Shown: positions 32,033 through 42,457, counted from the stretch's first letter. The stretch: DNA of 64,000 nt from Blattabacterium cuenoti (GCF_014251575.1 NZ_CP059191.1:558001-622000); one strand, 5' to 3'. A program made the numbers and translations. Notes: a model not told the origin generated them from the sequence alone.

Positions 32033-33130
32033 ATGATAAAAAAAGAAGAGTTTCAATCTATTTCCGAAAAAATTCATAAAATTCATGATATTCTAAAAAT
32101 TGATCAAATCAAAGCATCTCTTGAAAAAGAACAAAAAAAAATATCAAATCCTAGTTTTTGGAAGAATTATAAAAAAGACAAAAATTCTATAAGATATATA
32201 CATAATTTGAAAACATGCATCAATGATTTCATGGAATTGAAAAATTCTTTAGAAGAATTAGAGATCATATTTTCTCTTTCTAAAGAAGAAAATTTAGAAA
32301 AAGAATTTGAAATTCAATTGCATAAAACTAAAAAATTGCTTTCAAATATAGAATTGAAGAATCTTCTATCAGAAAAAGAAGATTCATTCAACGCTATTTT
32401 GCAAATTTCTTCTGGAGCAGGAGGAACTGAAAGCTGTGATTGGACTTCCATGTTAATGAGAATGTATTTTATGTGGGCTGAAAAACACAATTATTCCGTT
32501 AAAAAAATCAATTCCATATCTGGAGATATTACTGGAATCAAATCTGTTACTCTAGAAATTGATGGAATTTATGCTTTTGGATATTTGAAAGGAGAAAATG
32601 GAGTCCATAGATTAATACGCATATCACCATTTGATAGCAATTCAAGACGTCATACTTCTTTTTCTTCCGTTTATGTTTATCCTATGATCGATGACAATAT
32701 AGATATAGATATTAAAATTTATGATATTCAATGGGAGACTTTCCGTTCTAGTGGAGCAGGAGGACAAAATGTCAATAAAGTAGAAACAGGAGTGAGGTTA
32801 CGCCATAATCCAACAGGAATTACAATAGAAAATACAGAATCTCGTTCTCAAATGCAAAACAGACAAAAAGCTTTAAAACTTTTGAAATCTAGGTTATTTG
32901 AGATAGAAATGATTAAAAAAAATGAAAAAAAAGATAAAATAGAATCCGAAAAAAAGAAGATAGAATGGGGTTCTCAAATTCGTAATTATATTATGCATCC
33001 TTATAAATTAGTAAAAGATTTAAGAACAGGTTATGAAACTACACAAATTCAATCTGTTATGGATGGTGAAATAGACGTTTTCTTAAAAAAATTCTTGATG
33101 TATAAAAAAAACAAAGAGAATCAAATCTAA
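32033..33130 (+). CDS. prfB: Peptide chain release factor 2
   Basis: About 365 residues with the UGA/UAA-specific SPF tripeptide (residues 198-200, in [15 protein letters not shown]) and the catalytic GGQ (243-245), so this is RF2. The coding frame is continuous from the ATG at 32033: the CUU-UGA programmed-frameshift site of many bacterial prfB genes is absent, so the classic autoregulation cannot operate. An upstream in-frame TTG at 32009 would add eight residues. It is first in a plus-strand run reaching menD. Confidence 0.95.
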   Translation: MIKKEEFQSISEKIHKIHDILKIDQIKASLEKEQKKISNPSFWKNYKKDKNSIRYIHNLKTCINDFMELKNSLEELEIIFSLSKEENLEKEFEIQLHKTKKLLSNIELKNLLSEKEDSFNAILQISSGAGGTESCDWTSMLMRMYFMWAEKHNYSVKKINSISGDITGIKSVTLEIDGIYAFGYLKGENGVHRLIRISPFDSNSRRHTSFSSVYVYPMIDDNIDIDIKIYDIQWETFRSSGAGGQNVNKVETGVRLRHNPTGITIENTESRSQMQNRQKALKLLKSRLFEIEMIKKNEKKDKIESEKKKIEWGSQIRNYIMHPYKLVKDLRTGYETTQIQSVMDGEIDVFLKKFLMYKKNKENQI

Positions 33131-33143
33131 CTATTTTATTCAA

Positions 33144-34550
33144 ATGAAAATTCGTTATGCTGATCTTATAGATCAAACTTTTGATTTTCCTACTGAGGAG
33201 TTTTCTATTAAAAACAATCTGCTAGAATTTCATGGAATTCCATTAATGGATCTGATCAAGAAATATGGAACTCCGTTAAAATTTACATATTTACCAATCA
33301 TATCTCAAAACATAAAAAAAGCTAAAAAATGGTTTGAAAAAGCTATTCGTTCTAATCAATATAACAATAAATATACTTACTGTTATTGCACAAAAAGTTC
33401 TCATTTTTCTTTTATATTAGAAGAAGCTTTAAAAAATAATATAAGCATTGAAACTTCATATGCTTATGATATAGAAATTGTCAAGAATCTTTATCAAAAA
33501 GGAAAAACTAATAAAAAAATTGAAGTAATATGCAATGGATTTAAAACGAAAAATTATATTGAAAATATATCAGAATTGATAAATAACGGTTTTTATAACA
33601 CAATTCCTATATTAGATAATTCAGATGAATTAGAAAAACTCAATTTAGTTATCAATTATCCTTTTAAATTAGGTATACGCATAGCTTCTGAAGAAGAACC
33701 AAAATTTGAATTTTATACTTCTCGATTAGGAATAGGATATAAGGACATTATTGTTTTTTATTTAAATAAAATAAAAAATAATCCTAAAGTGGAATTAAAA
33801 ATGTTGCATTTTTTCATTAATACAGGAATAAAAGATACTGCTTATTATTGGAATGAACTTTTTAAATGTTTGCATATTTATGCTAGTTTGAAAAAAATAG
33901 CACCAGAATTAGAGATTCTGAATATAGGAGGTGGGTTTCCGATTAAAACATCTATGTCTTTCAATTATGATTATGAATATATGGTTAATGAAATTGTTTA
34001 TCAAATAAAGAAATTTTGTCAAGAAGAGAATGTTTCAGAACCACATATATATACAGAATTTGGTGCTTATACTGTAGGAGAAAGTGGAGGAATTTTATAT
34101 AAAATTCTTAATCAAAAACGTCAAAATGATAGAGAAAAATGGAATATGATAGATAGTTCTTTTATGACTACACTTCCTGATACTTGGGCGATCAGTCGAA
34201 GATTTATTATGATGGCTATTAATCGTTGGAATGATTGTTACGAAAGAGTTTTTTTGGGAGGATTAACATGTGATAGTGATGATTATTATAACTCAGAACA
34301 ACATATGAACGCTATATATCTTCCTTGTTTTCGTGAAAAATATCCACTTTATATCGGTTTTTTCAATACTGGAGCTTATCAAGACACAATTAGTGGATAT
34401 GGAGGAGTCCATCATTGTTTAATTCCACAACCTATTCATGTATTGATAAATCATGACGAAAAAAATAATGACGAAAAAAATAATTTGGTATATAGAATAT
34501 TTCGTCAATCACAGAGTCCTGAGGAAATATTAAAAATATTAGGTTATTGA
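33144..34550 (+). CDS. speA: Arginine decarboxylase (biosynthetic, PLP, alanine-racemase fold)
   Basis: A 468-residue fold-III decarboxylase. The PLP-binding Lys is in YCYCTKSSHF, a Gly-rich phosphate-binding stretch in LEILNIGGGFPIKTS, and the Cys/Asp active-site loop in GGLTCDSDDYY. It converts arginine to agmatine. The TGA stop overlaps the speB TTG start, so arginine to agmatine to putrescine is one translational unit. It is shorter than the E. coli enzyme (about 650) but normal for Bacteroidota. Confidence 0.92.
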   Translation: MKIRYADLIDQTFDFPTEEFSIKNNLLEFHGIPLMDLIKKYGTPLKFTYLPIISQNIKKAKKWFEKAIRSNQYNNKYTYCYCTKSSHFSFILEEALKNNISIETSYAYDIEIVKNLYQKGKTNKKIEVICNGFKTKNYIENISELINNGFYNTIPILDNSDELEKLNLVINYPFKLGIRIASEEEPKFEFYTSRLGIGYKDIIVFYLNKIKNNPKVELKMLHFFINTGIKDTAYYWNELFKCLHIYASLKKIAPELEILNIGGGFPIKTSMSFNYDYEYMVNEIVYQIKKFCQEENVSEPHIYTEFGAYTVGESGGILYKILNQKRQNDREKWNMIDSSFMTTLPDTWAISRRFIMMAINRWNDCYERVFLGGLTCDSDDYYNSEQHMNAIYLPCFREKYPLYIGFFNTGAYQDTISGYGGVHHCLIPQPIHVLINHDEKNNDEKNNLVYRIFRQSQSPEEILKILGY

Positions 34551-35419
34551 AAATTTTTTATAAAAAAACTTTTGCAGGAATATCTAAAAAATATGCTACA
34601 ATCGAAAAATCTAAAACGGTATTAATTCCTGTTCCATATGATTCCACTCAAACATGGAAAAAAGGTTCTAAAAAAGGACCTGAAGCTTTTTTATCTGCAT
34701 CTGAACATATAGAATTATATGATATTGAAACTGATTCAGAAGTATATAAAAGAGGAATTTTTATTGTTCCTCCTATTACAAACAATTCAATTTCCTCTAA
34801 AGAAATGGTTAAAAAAGTATACAATGTTACAAAAAAATACCTTTTTAAAGAAAAATTTGTAACTCTTATAGGAGGAGATCATTCTATATCAATAGGAAGC
34901 ATTAGAGCTTTTGGAGAAAAATATCCAAAATTAAGTATTCTTCACATGGATGCACACATAGATTTACGTACTGCATACAAAGGAAATCCGTATAATCATG
35001 CTTGTTCTATGCATGAAGCTTCTAAAAAATATCCTTTAATACAAATAGGTATCCGTAGTATGGATATACTTGAAAAAAAATTCCTTCAAAAAGGAAACGT
35101 TTTTTATATGCATGAAATTTATCAAAATGATTTATGGATGAAAAAAGCCATTCAAAAACTGTCAAAATATGTATTTATTAGTATAGATATAGATGTTTTT
35201 GATCCAAGTATAGCCCCTTCTACTGGGACTCCAGAACCAGGTGGATTGGATTGGTATACTACTTTGAAATTTTTCAAAAAAGTTTTTGAAAAAAAAGAAA
35301 TCATAGGTTTTGATATTGTTGAACTTTTGCCTAATGAAAAAGAATCTTCTACAGATTTTTTAGCTGTCAAGCTTTACTATAAATTACTGTCATATAAATA
35401 TGAATTAACTACATCATAA
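34547..35419 (+). CDS. speB: Agmatinase (ureohydrolase)
   Basis: A 290-residue ureohydrolase with the full manganese-binding set: GGDHSI, DAHIDLR and SIDIDVFDPSIAPSTGTPEPGG. It splits agmatine into putrescine and urea. Arginase is an alternative for the family, but coupling to speA makes agmatinase the better call. The start is TTG at 34547, overlapping the speA stop as TTGA. The urea produced could feed a urease, which is known in Blattabacterium but not present in this window. Confidence 0.9.
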   Translation: MKIFYKKTFAGISKKYATIEKSKTVLIPVPYDSTQTWKKGSKKGPEAFLSASEHIELYDIETDSEVYKRGIFIVPPITNNSISSKEMVKKVYNVTKKYLFKEKFVTLIGGDHSISIGSIRAFGEKYPKLSILHMDAHIDLRTAYKGNPYNHACSMHEASKKYPLIQIGIRSMDILEKKFLQKGNVFYMHEIYQNDLWMKKAIQKLSKYVFISIDIDVFDPSIAPSTGTPEPGGLDWYTTLKFFKKVFEKKEIIGFDIVELLPNEKESSTDFLAVKLYYKLLSYKYELTTS

Positions 35420-35423
35420 TATT

Positions 35424-36131
35424 ATGAATCATAAGATGATTATAGCTATAGATGGATATTCTTCATCTGGAAAAAGTACTTTGGCAAAAGAAATTTCCAA
35501 AAGACTAAAATATAAATATATAGATACAGGAGCTATGTATAGAGGTATAACTTTATTAGCTATTAGAAAAAATATTTTTAATAGTGATTTGTGGAATATA
35601 CGAAATTTTATGCCTGTTTTAAGAGATATAAATTTTAAATTTAGATGGAACAAAAAACTCAATGAAACAGACATTTTTTTAAATGAAGAAAATATACAAT
35701 CTGAAATCAGATCATTAAACATTACAAAAAAAGTAAGTTTAATAGCTCAGATTCCTGAAATTCGTGAAAAATTAACTTTTATACAGAAAAATTTCGGAGA
35801 AAAGAAAGGAATTGTTATGGATGGAAGAGATATTGGTCATTCTATTTTTCCTAAATCAGAATTAAAAATATTTATGAAAGGATCTATAGAAGTTCGTTCT
35901 TATAGAAGATATCAAGATCTTAAAAAAAGAGGAGAAAAAGTTTCTTATGAGGAAGTCCAAAAAAATCTCATTCATAGAGATATTATGGATAGTTCCAGAA
36001 AAATTTCTCCACTCAAAAAATCCATAGATTCCATAGAAATAGATAATACATTTTTAAGCATAGAAGAACAATTAAATTTGATCTTTCAATTAATAAATAA
36101 AATCAAAAAAAACAATCATCTTATTGTATGA
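35424..36131 (+). CDS. cmk: Cytidylate kinase
   Basis: A 235-residue CMP kinase with the P-loop GYSSSGKSTLAK, the substrate-binding IDTGAMYRG and MDGRDIGHSIFP, and the RRYQDLKKRG Arg-rich lid. It phosphorylates CMP/dCMP. An alternative ATG four codons in (MIIAIDGYSS) is possible. It begins 4 bp after speB and overlaps fabG by ATGA (36128-36131). Confidence 0.96.
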   Translation: MNHKMIIAIDGYSSSGKSTLAKEISKRLKYKYIDTGAMYRGITLLAIRKNIFNSDLWNIRNFMPVLRDINFKFRWNKKLNETDIFLNEENIQSEIRSLNITKKVSLIAQIPEIREKLTFIQKNFGEKKGIVMDGRDIGHSIFPKSELKIFMKGSIEVRSYRRYQDLKKRGEKVSYEEVQKNLIHRDIMDSSRKISPLKKSIDSIEIDNTFLSIEEQLNLIFQLINKIKKNNHLIV

Positions 36132-36862
36132 AATTATTAAATGGAAAAATAGCTATAGTTACAGGAGGTTCAGGAGATATAGGAAAATCTATTGTAAAAA
36201 CTTTTGCAAGACATGGAGCTAATGTTATTTTTACATTTTATTCCTCAATAAAGGAAGCCAAAAAATTGGTTTTAGAACTCAAAGAATCGGTAGAAGCATA
36301 TCAAATTGATCTTTCAGATTTTAATTCTTCAGAATATTTAGTCGAAAAAGTCATAAAAAAATACGGAAGAATAGATATATTAGTAAATAATGCTGGCGTG
36401 ATCAAAGATAATTTTTTACTTAAAATATCGAAAGAAGATTGGGATTACGTGATAAAAACCAACCTTTATTCTGTTTTCAATTTAACTAAATATGCAATTT
36501 ATCCTATGATGAAACAAAAAAAAGGAAGTATTATTAATATGAGTTCTGTTATAGGATTAACAGGAAATATTGGACAATCCAATTATGCAGCATCTAAAGC
36601 AGGAATTATTGGATTCACTAAATCGATAGCTAGAGAATTAGGAAAAAAAAATATTCGTTGTAATGCTATAGCTCCTGGATATATTGATACAAAAATGAAT
36701 TCTTATTTTAGATCTAAAATCAAAGAAAATTGGATAAAAAATATTCCATTAAAAAGACCAGGAACTCCTCAAGATATAGCAAACTGTACTTTATTTCTTG
36801 CTTCAGATTTATCTAATTATATTACTGGTTCTGTATTAAATGTAAATGGAGGATTAATTTAA
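36128..36862 (+). CDS. fabG: 3-oxoacyl-ACP reductase
   Basis: A 244-residue short-chain dehydrogenase with the NADP-binding TGGSGDIGKS, NNAG and the catalytic Ser-Tyr-Lys set (NMSSVIG and NYAASKAG). It matches FabG closely (LNVNGG near the C-terminus). It reduces 3-oxoacyl-ACP, the step after FabF. ATGA overlap with cmk; 9 bp before menD. Confidence 0.95.
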   Translation: MKLLNGKIAIVTGGSGDIGKSIVKTFARHGANVIFTFYSSIKEAKKLVLELKESVEAYQIDLSDFNSSEYLVEKVIKKYGRIDILVNNAGVIKDNFLLKISKEDWDYVIKTNLYSVFNLTKYAIYPMMKQKKGSIINMSSVIGLTGNIGQSNYAASKAGIIGFTKSIARELGKKNIRCNAIAPGYIDTKMNSYFRSKIKENWIKNIPLKRPGTPQDIANCTLFLASDLSNYITGSVLNVNGGLI

Positions 36863-36871
36863 ATAATCTTA

Positions 36872-38557
36872 ATGTATTCAAATAAAAAAGTTGTGCAAAG
36901 TTTAGGTGAGATCTTAAAAAAAAAATACATATTCAATATCATCATATCTCCAGGATCTCGGAATGCTCCTATCATTATCCATTTTACACAAAATAAATAT
37001 TTTCAAACTTACAGCATTGTAGATGAACGTTGTGCAGGTTTTTTTGCTTTAGGAATAGCACAACAAATCAGAACCCCTGTAGTCATTAGTTGTACTTCTG
37101 GATCTGCTGTTGTCAACTATTATCCTGCAGTTACAGAAGCTTTTTATCAGAAAATCCCACTTATTTTGGTTACTGCAGATCGTCCAAAAGAAATTATAGA
37201 TATTTTTGAAGGACAATCAATTCATCAGGAAAATATTTTTCAAAAACATGTAGAAACATCTGTTCAACTAACAGAAGATGAATCTCAATCAGGAATATGG
37301 TACAATGAAAAATTAATTAATGAATCCATAAATAAATGCATTTTAAAAAATAAACCTATACATATTAATATTCCTTTTTCAGAACCACTTTATAAAACAA
37401 CAAATCAATTACAGGTCAAACCTAAAATCATAAAAAGTATACCTGTAAAAAATTGTTGTCTTGAAACATCAAAATATTATAAAAGAGAACAATATATATG
37501 GAAAAAATATAAAAGAAAAATGATTTTATTAGGACTACATTATCCAGAGAAAAATATGGAAAAAATTTTGAGAAAATTAAGCTTAGATCCATCTATTATT
37601 ATTTTGACAGAAACAACATCTCATGTATCCGGAAAATTATTCTTCTCAAATATAGATCAACTTGTTTTTAATATGACTGTTAAAGAGTGGACCAGTTTAA
37701 AACCTAATATTCTATTAACTGTTGGAATAAATATTATATCCAAAAAAATAAAGTTTTTTTTGAGAAAATATCCTCCAATATATCATTGGCATATAGGAGA
37801 AAACTATGAAAATTACCCAGATACTTATTATAAATTAACTACTTATTGGCCTATAACTTTAGAATCATTTTTTAAAATTTTTAAAGATTATAATCTATCT
37901 ACTTCGGATTACAGATATAAGTGGGAAAAATTAAGAAAAAAAAGAATCAAAAAACATAAATTATTTTTAAAAAAAGAAAAAAGTTTTTCGGATTTAAAAG
38001 TTCTATTTTTTGTATTTAAATCTATTCCTAATAATTCAATTTTACAATTAGGAAATAGTATGATAATTAGATATTATGAACTTTTTAATCAAAAAAAATG
38101 TTCTGTTAAATCTTATTGTAATCGTGGAACTTCAGGAATAGACGGATGTGTTTCAACAGCTATAGGTTCTGCAGTAAGCAGCAAGAAAGTAGTCACATTA
38201 ATCATTGGAGATATAAGTTTCTTTTATGATAGTAATGCTTTATGGAATAATTATGTTCCAAAAAATTTTCGCATTATACTCATTAATAATGGAGGTGGAA
38301 ATATTTTTAGATTTATTTCAAAAACAAAATTTTCTGAAAAAATTTTCAATTTTTTTGAAACAAAACATATTTTTTCTGCAGAAAAAATATGCAAAATGTA
38401 TAATTGGAAATACGAAAAAGTGTCTAATCAACACACTTTGAAAAATAGTTTGTCTTTTTTTTGGAAAAAATCAGATAGTCCTTGTCTGCTAGAGATAGAT
38501 ACTCATAAATATAAAAATGCAGAAATTTTGAAAAAATACTTATCTTATCTATCCTGA
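36872..38557 (+). CDS. menD: SEPHCHC synthase (menaquinone biosynthesis)
   Basis: A 561-residue thiamine-diphosphate enzyme. The N-terminal Pyr domain has SPGSRNAPI and the catalytic Glu in VDERCAGFFALG; the C-terminal PP domain has GTSGIDGCVSTAIG and the cofactor motif GDISFFYD...NNGGGNIF. It adds the succinyl-semialdehyde unit from 2-oxoglutarate to isochorismate, the first committed step to menaquinone. Other men genes are not in the window. It ends 4 bp before the convergent SanA-like gene. Confidence 0.94.
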   Translation: MYSNKKVVQSLGEILKKKYIFNIIISPGSRNAPIIIHFTQNKYFQTYSIVDERCAGFFALGIAQQIRTPVVISCTSGSAVVNYYPAVTEAFYQKIPLILVTADRPKEIIDIFEGQSIHQENIFQKHVETSVQLTEDESQSGIWYNEKLINESINKCILKNKPIHINIPFSEPLYKTTNQLQVKPKIIKSIPVKNCCLETSKYYKREQYIWKKYKRKMILLGLHYPEKNMEKILRKLSLDPSIIILTETTSHVSGKLFFSNIDQLVFNMTVKEWTSLKPNILLTVGINIISKKIKFFLRKYPPIYHWHIGENYENYPDTYYKLTTYWPITLESFFKIFKDYNLSTSDYRYKWEKLRKKRIKKHKLFLKKEKSFSDLKVLFFVFKSIPNNSILQLGNSMIIRYYELFNQKKCSVKSYCNRGTSGIDGCVSTAIGSAVSSKKVVTLIIGDISFFYDSNALWNNYVPKNFRIILINNGGGNIFRFISKTKFSEKIFNFFETKHIFSAEKICKMYNWKYEKVSNQHTLKNSLSFFWKKSDSPCLLEIDTHKYKNAEILKKYLSYLS

Positions 38558-38561
38558 TTTT

Positions 38562-39077
38562 TTAAAAATCAAAAAAAATATCCCATAAAGCTTTAATTCT
38601 AGCAAAAACTTCTCTAAGTTGTATTTTACTGTCAAAAGAAAGACTTTGAGCATTAAAACCAACAACATCTAATCCTAAACAATTTCCAATAAAAACAGCT
38701 CTTTCATTGTGAAATTTTTGAGATATAATTGTAAACTTTTTTTGATTAAAAATTTTATAAACCCTTAAAACAGAATGGAAGGTATTAATTCCATGAAAAT
38801 CTTCATATATAAAATAAGAAGGGATCCCTTTTCTTATTAATTCCTTTTTCATCATTTTTGGTTCATTGTAATTTTTTTCTCTATTATCCCCACTTACAAT
38901 GATATAACGTATTTTTTTATGATAAAAAAGAGAAAAAGCCGCATCAATTCTATACTTGAAATAAGCATTTACTCCTCCTCCATGCAAATATTTAGAAGTA
39001 CCTAAAACTACACCAAATGTATTATATGGAAGAGAATCTATACAATCATAAATTTTTCTTGTTGCCCATAAACTCAT
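38562..39077 (-). CDS. SanA/YdcF-like (DUF218) envelope protein, anchor upstream of first ATG
   Basis: From the ATG at 39077 there are 171 residues matching the SanA/DUF218 fold: VVLGTSKYLHGGGVNAYFKYR, IIVSGDNREKNYNEP and NTFHSVLRVYKIF. The E. coli protein is an inner-membrane protein affecting vancomycin exclusion. The expected membrane anchor is encoded just upstream in the same frame, reading SKIRRILIVIISFIFSCYLG from after a stop at 39138-39140, but no ATG, GTG or TTG lies there; an ATA codon (39129-39131) sits where the start would be. Either a rare start is used or a shortened soluble protein is made. It is downstream of secA on the same strand. Confidence 0.75.
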   Translation of the reverse strand: MSLWATRKIYDCIDSLPYNTFGVVLGTSKYLHGGGVNAYFKYRIDAAFSLFYHKKIRYIIVSGDNREKNYNEPKMMKKELIRKGIPSYFIYEDFHGINTFHSVLRVYKIFNQKKFTIISQKFHNERAVFIGNCLGLDVVGFNAQSLSFDSKIQLREVFARIKALWDIFFDF

Positions 39078-39151
39078 TCCAAGATAACAAGAAAAAATAA
39101 ATGAAATTATGACAATAAGTATACGTCTTATTTTTGATTAATACAATCGTT

Positions 39152-42100
39152 CTAAAAAGAATCATCCTCTATTACCCATTCTCCTTGTTCTAAAAAAAAC
39201 TCTGCTTGTTTAAATTTAATATTCTTAGTTTCTCCTGTAATTAAATGACGAATATTAATTCTATTATTTCTACCCAATTTTTTTCCACTTTTATTTTTCA
39301 TTAAAAAATCCATTTTTATATTATTTTTTGGAATACATAAAATATCACCTCTAATTATGGTAGATTTAAGCAAAAAAGAAACAATTTTTTTGTTAATATC
39401 ATAAACTCTTTCTTGAAATAAATTAAAAGCATTTTGTTTATAAACGATCAGAGGATCTTTTTGTTCAAAAACTGCATTTTGCACAGAATATCGCAAACTA
39501 TCCATCTCACGTAAATGTTCCTTCCATTTTTCATCCATGAAACATAATATAGTCTTTTTTTCAAATATTGATAATAAAGATCTACCTTGGGTCTCATAAA
39601 AATCCTTTAAATCTGATATAGAAACTACATTTTGCAGTCCATCAGTGAAAATAACTTGTATTTGATAAGATTCCTGATTTTTGACAATGATATTAGATAT
39701 AATTGGGATGATATCTAGATCAATGATTTTTTTCTTTTTTTTATCATAAGAATTGAGAATAATATCATGAAGTTGATTCACACAATCACGTTCTTTATAA
39801 GATAAAAACTCTCTCTCCTGAAACGGAAATTTCATATCAAAAATTTGAATAAATTCATATTCTAAATTTTTAAAATCGTTTAGAGATTTATTGACCGATA
39901 TCATCACATCTAGTAAAACATAAACCATATTAGAAATATCTAAATTCAATTCGTCTCCACATAATGCATTTTTGCGCTTTTTATAAATAAATTCTCTTTG
40001 TTTATTAATTACATCATCATAGTCTAACAAACGTTTTCGCATGCTAAAATTATTATCTTCTATTTTTTTTTGTGCTTTTTCAATAGATTTTGTTAACAAA
40101 GGATGTTGTATAATATCACCTTCTCTATGACCAAACCTATCCATAAGTTTTGAAAGTCTTTCTGAATCAATGAATAAACGAATTAAATTATCTTCTAATG
40201 AAACATAAAATTGAGAACTTCCTGGGTCTCCCTGACGTCCAGATCTACCTCTTAATTGATTGTCGACTCTTCTAGAATCATGCCTTTCTGTACCTAAAAC
40301 TGCTAACCCTCCATTTTCTATGACCTCTTTCGATAGTTTAATATCTGTTCCACGACCTGCCATATTAGTCGCTATAGTAACAGATCCAGAAAATCCTGCT
40401 TTCGCTATAATATCTGCTTCTTTTTCATGTAATTTTGCATTTAAAACATTATGCGGTATTTTTCTGAATTTTAAAGCTCTACTTAGAAATTCTGAAACCT
40501 CAACAGAGGTTGTTCCAACAAGAACTGGACGTTTTTTATGTCTAGATAAATGAATAATTTTTTCTATGATTGCATTATATTTTTCTCGTTTAGTTTTGAA
40601 AACAAGATCCTGCAAATCTTTTCTTTGTACAATTTTGTGTGTAGGGATTACGACCACATCCAGTTTGTAAATATGCCAAAATTCTCCAGATTCTGTTTCT
40701 GCCGTTCCAGTCATCCCAGATATTTTTCTATACATTCTAAAATAATTTTGCAAAGTAATTGTCGCAAAAGTTTGACTGGAAGATTCTATTTGTACATTCT
40801 CTTTCGCTTCTATAGCTTGATGTAACCCATCTGAATAACGTCTTCCTTCCATAATACGACCAGTTTGTTCATCTACTATTTTGATTTTCCCTCCTAAAAC
40901 AACATAATCCACATCTTTCTCAAATAAAGTAAAAGCTTTAAGAAGCTGATTGATCGTATGTATTCTTTGTGATTTAATATAAAAATTTTTCAAAATTTTT
41001 TCTTTTTCTTTGATTTCCTTTTCTTTAGAAAGTTTTTTTTTCTCTAAATCAGCAAGTTCCACATTCACATCTGGCAATACAAAAAACCCTTCATCTTCCA
41101 CATTTCCAGACAAAAATTCAATTCCTTTATCTGTTAATTCTACTGTGTTATTTTTTTCATCAATCACAAAATAAAGATCTTTGTCTACTTTATACATTTC
41201 TCTTCCATAATCTTGTAAATATTGATTTTCAGTTTTTTGTAAAGTAAAACGTATATTATCTTCACTCAAAAATTTAATTAAGGACTTTTTCTTTGGTAAT
41301 CCACGATAAGCCTGAAATAATTTAAATCCTCCTAATTTTTTATCTCCATTTTTTATCAAATTTTTTGCTTCCTGCAAAAAATTATTAACTATTATATTTT
41401 GTTTATTAACAAGATTTTCTACTTTTCCTTTAAATAATTCAAATTCCTCTTTATTGTCTTTTTTAGGGTCTACAGGTCCAGATATAATTAAAGGTGTGCG
41501 TGCTTCATCTATTAATACAGAATCAATTTCATCAATAATGGCATAATTTAATTCTCTTTGAACTAATTCTTCTTGAGAGGAAGCCATATTATCTCTCAGA
41601 TAATCAAAACCAAATTCATTATTTGTTCCATAAGTAATATCTGCTTGATATGCTATTTTACGTTTTTGTACATCAGTAGATGAATAATTATCAATGCAAT
41701 CAACCTTTAATCCATGAAATTCCATTAAAGGAGCCATCCAACCCGTATCTCTTCTAGATAAATAATTATTGACTGTAACAATATGCACCCCTCTTCCAGA
41801 TAAAGCATTTAAATAAGCAGATAAAGTAGCTACAAAAGTCTTCCCTTCTCCTGTTGCCATTTCAGCTATTTTTCCTTGATGTAATACGACCCCTCCCATC
41901 AATTGGACATCATAATGGACCATATCCCAAACTATTGATTTACCATATGCATCCCACTTATTTTTCCAAATAGCTTTATTTTCATCCAAAAAAACATAAG
42001 ATTTTGTTTTGGATAATTTTTGGTCAAAAGAGGTAGATTCTACTACAAGTTTCTCATTTTCTTTTAAACGTTTAGCCGTCTCTTTAATTAAAGCAAAGGC

Positions 42101-42436
42101 TTTAGGTAAAAGATTTATCAATTCTTTTTGTTCCGTCCTATAACGTTTCTCTCTAATTTCTTCTATACTAAAGTATATTTTTTGCAAAACGCTAATAGAA
42201 TAAAATTTTTCTTGTATTTTTTTTAACAATTTTTTTTCCTCTTCGTCAAATTCTTTTATAGACTCTTTTATAATTTTTTTAAAATTATGAGTTTTATTTC
42301 TCAATCCATCATCAGACAATAAAGATATCTTCTTCTCCTCTTCTTTGATTTGAACCAAAAATTTTCTAACCTCGTTAAGGTCCCTTTCATTTTTATTAAC
42401 TAATAATTTATTTAATATTCTTCTGATAAAACTCAT
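39152..42436 (-). CDS. secA: Preprotein translocase ATPase SecA
   Basis: A 1094-residue SecA with Walker A MATGEGKTFV, Walker B YAIIDEIDSVLIDEARTPLI, the second ATPase lobe GTTSVEVSEFLS and TNMAGRGTDIKL, and the HRRVDNQLRGRSGRQGDPG-type motif present as RHDSRRVDNQLRGRSGRQG. It drives Sec-dependent export of proteins such as Skp and BamA. The length is typical for Bacteroidota, which carry extra insertions; the C-terminal zinc-binding tail of proteobacterial SecA is absent, as usual in this phylum. Confidence 0.98.
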   Translation of the reverse strand: MSFIRRILNKLLVNKNERDLNEVRKFLVQIKEEEKKISLLSDDGLRNKTHNFKKIIKESIKEFDEEEKKLLKKIQEKFYSISVLQKIYFSIEEIREKRYRTEQKELINLLPKAFALIKETAKRLKENEKLVVESTSFDQKLSKTKSYVFLDENKAIWKNKWDAYGKSIVWDMVHYDVQLMGGVVLHQGKIAEMATGEGKTFVATLSAYLNALSGRGVHIVTVNNYLSRRDTGWMAPLMEFHGLKVDCIDNYSSTDVQKRKIAYQADITYGTNNEFGFDYLRDNMASSQEELVQRELNYAIIDEIDSVLIDEARTPLIISGPVDPKKDNKEEFELFKGKVENLVNKQNIIVNNFLQEAKNLIKNGDKKLGGFKLFQAYRGLPKKKSLIKFLSEDNIRFTLQKTENQYLQDYGREMYKVDKDLYFVIDEKNNTVELTDKGIEFLSGNVEDEGFFVLPDVNVELADLEKKKLSKEKEIKEKEKILKNFYIKSQRIHTINQLLKAFTLFEKDVDYVVLGGKIKIVDEQTGRIMEGRRYSDGLHQAIEAKENVQIESSSQTFATITLQNYFRMYRKISGMTGTAETESGEFWHIYKLDVVVIPTHKIVQRKDLQDLVFKTKREKYNAIIEKIIHLSRHKKRPVLVGTTSVEVSEFLSRALKFRKIPHNVLNAKLHEKEADIIAKAGFSGSVTIATNMAGRGTDIKLSKEVIENGGLAVLGTERHDSRRVDNQLRGRSGRQGDPGSSQFYVSLEDNLIRLFIDSERLSKLMDRFGHREGDIIQHPLLTKSIEKAQKKIEDNNFSMRKRLLDYDDVINKQREFIYKKRKNALCGDELNLDISNMVYVLLDVMISVNKSLNDFKNLEYEFIQIFDMKFPFQEREFLSYKERDCVNQLHDIILNSYDKKKKKIIDLDIIPIISNIIVKNQESYQIQVIFTDGLQNVVSISDLKDFYETQGRSLLSIFEKKTILCFMDEKWKEHLREMDSLRYSVQNAVFEQKDPLIVYKQNAFNLFQERVYDINKKIVSFLLKSTIIRGDILCIPKNNIKMDFLMKNKSGKKLGRNNRINIRHLITGETKNIKFKQAEFFLEQGEWVIEDDSF

Positions 42437-42457
42437 TTAAATCAAAAAATAAATAAT

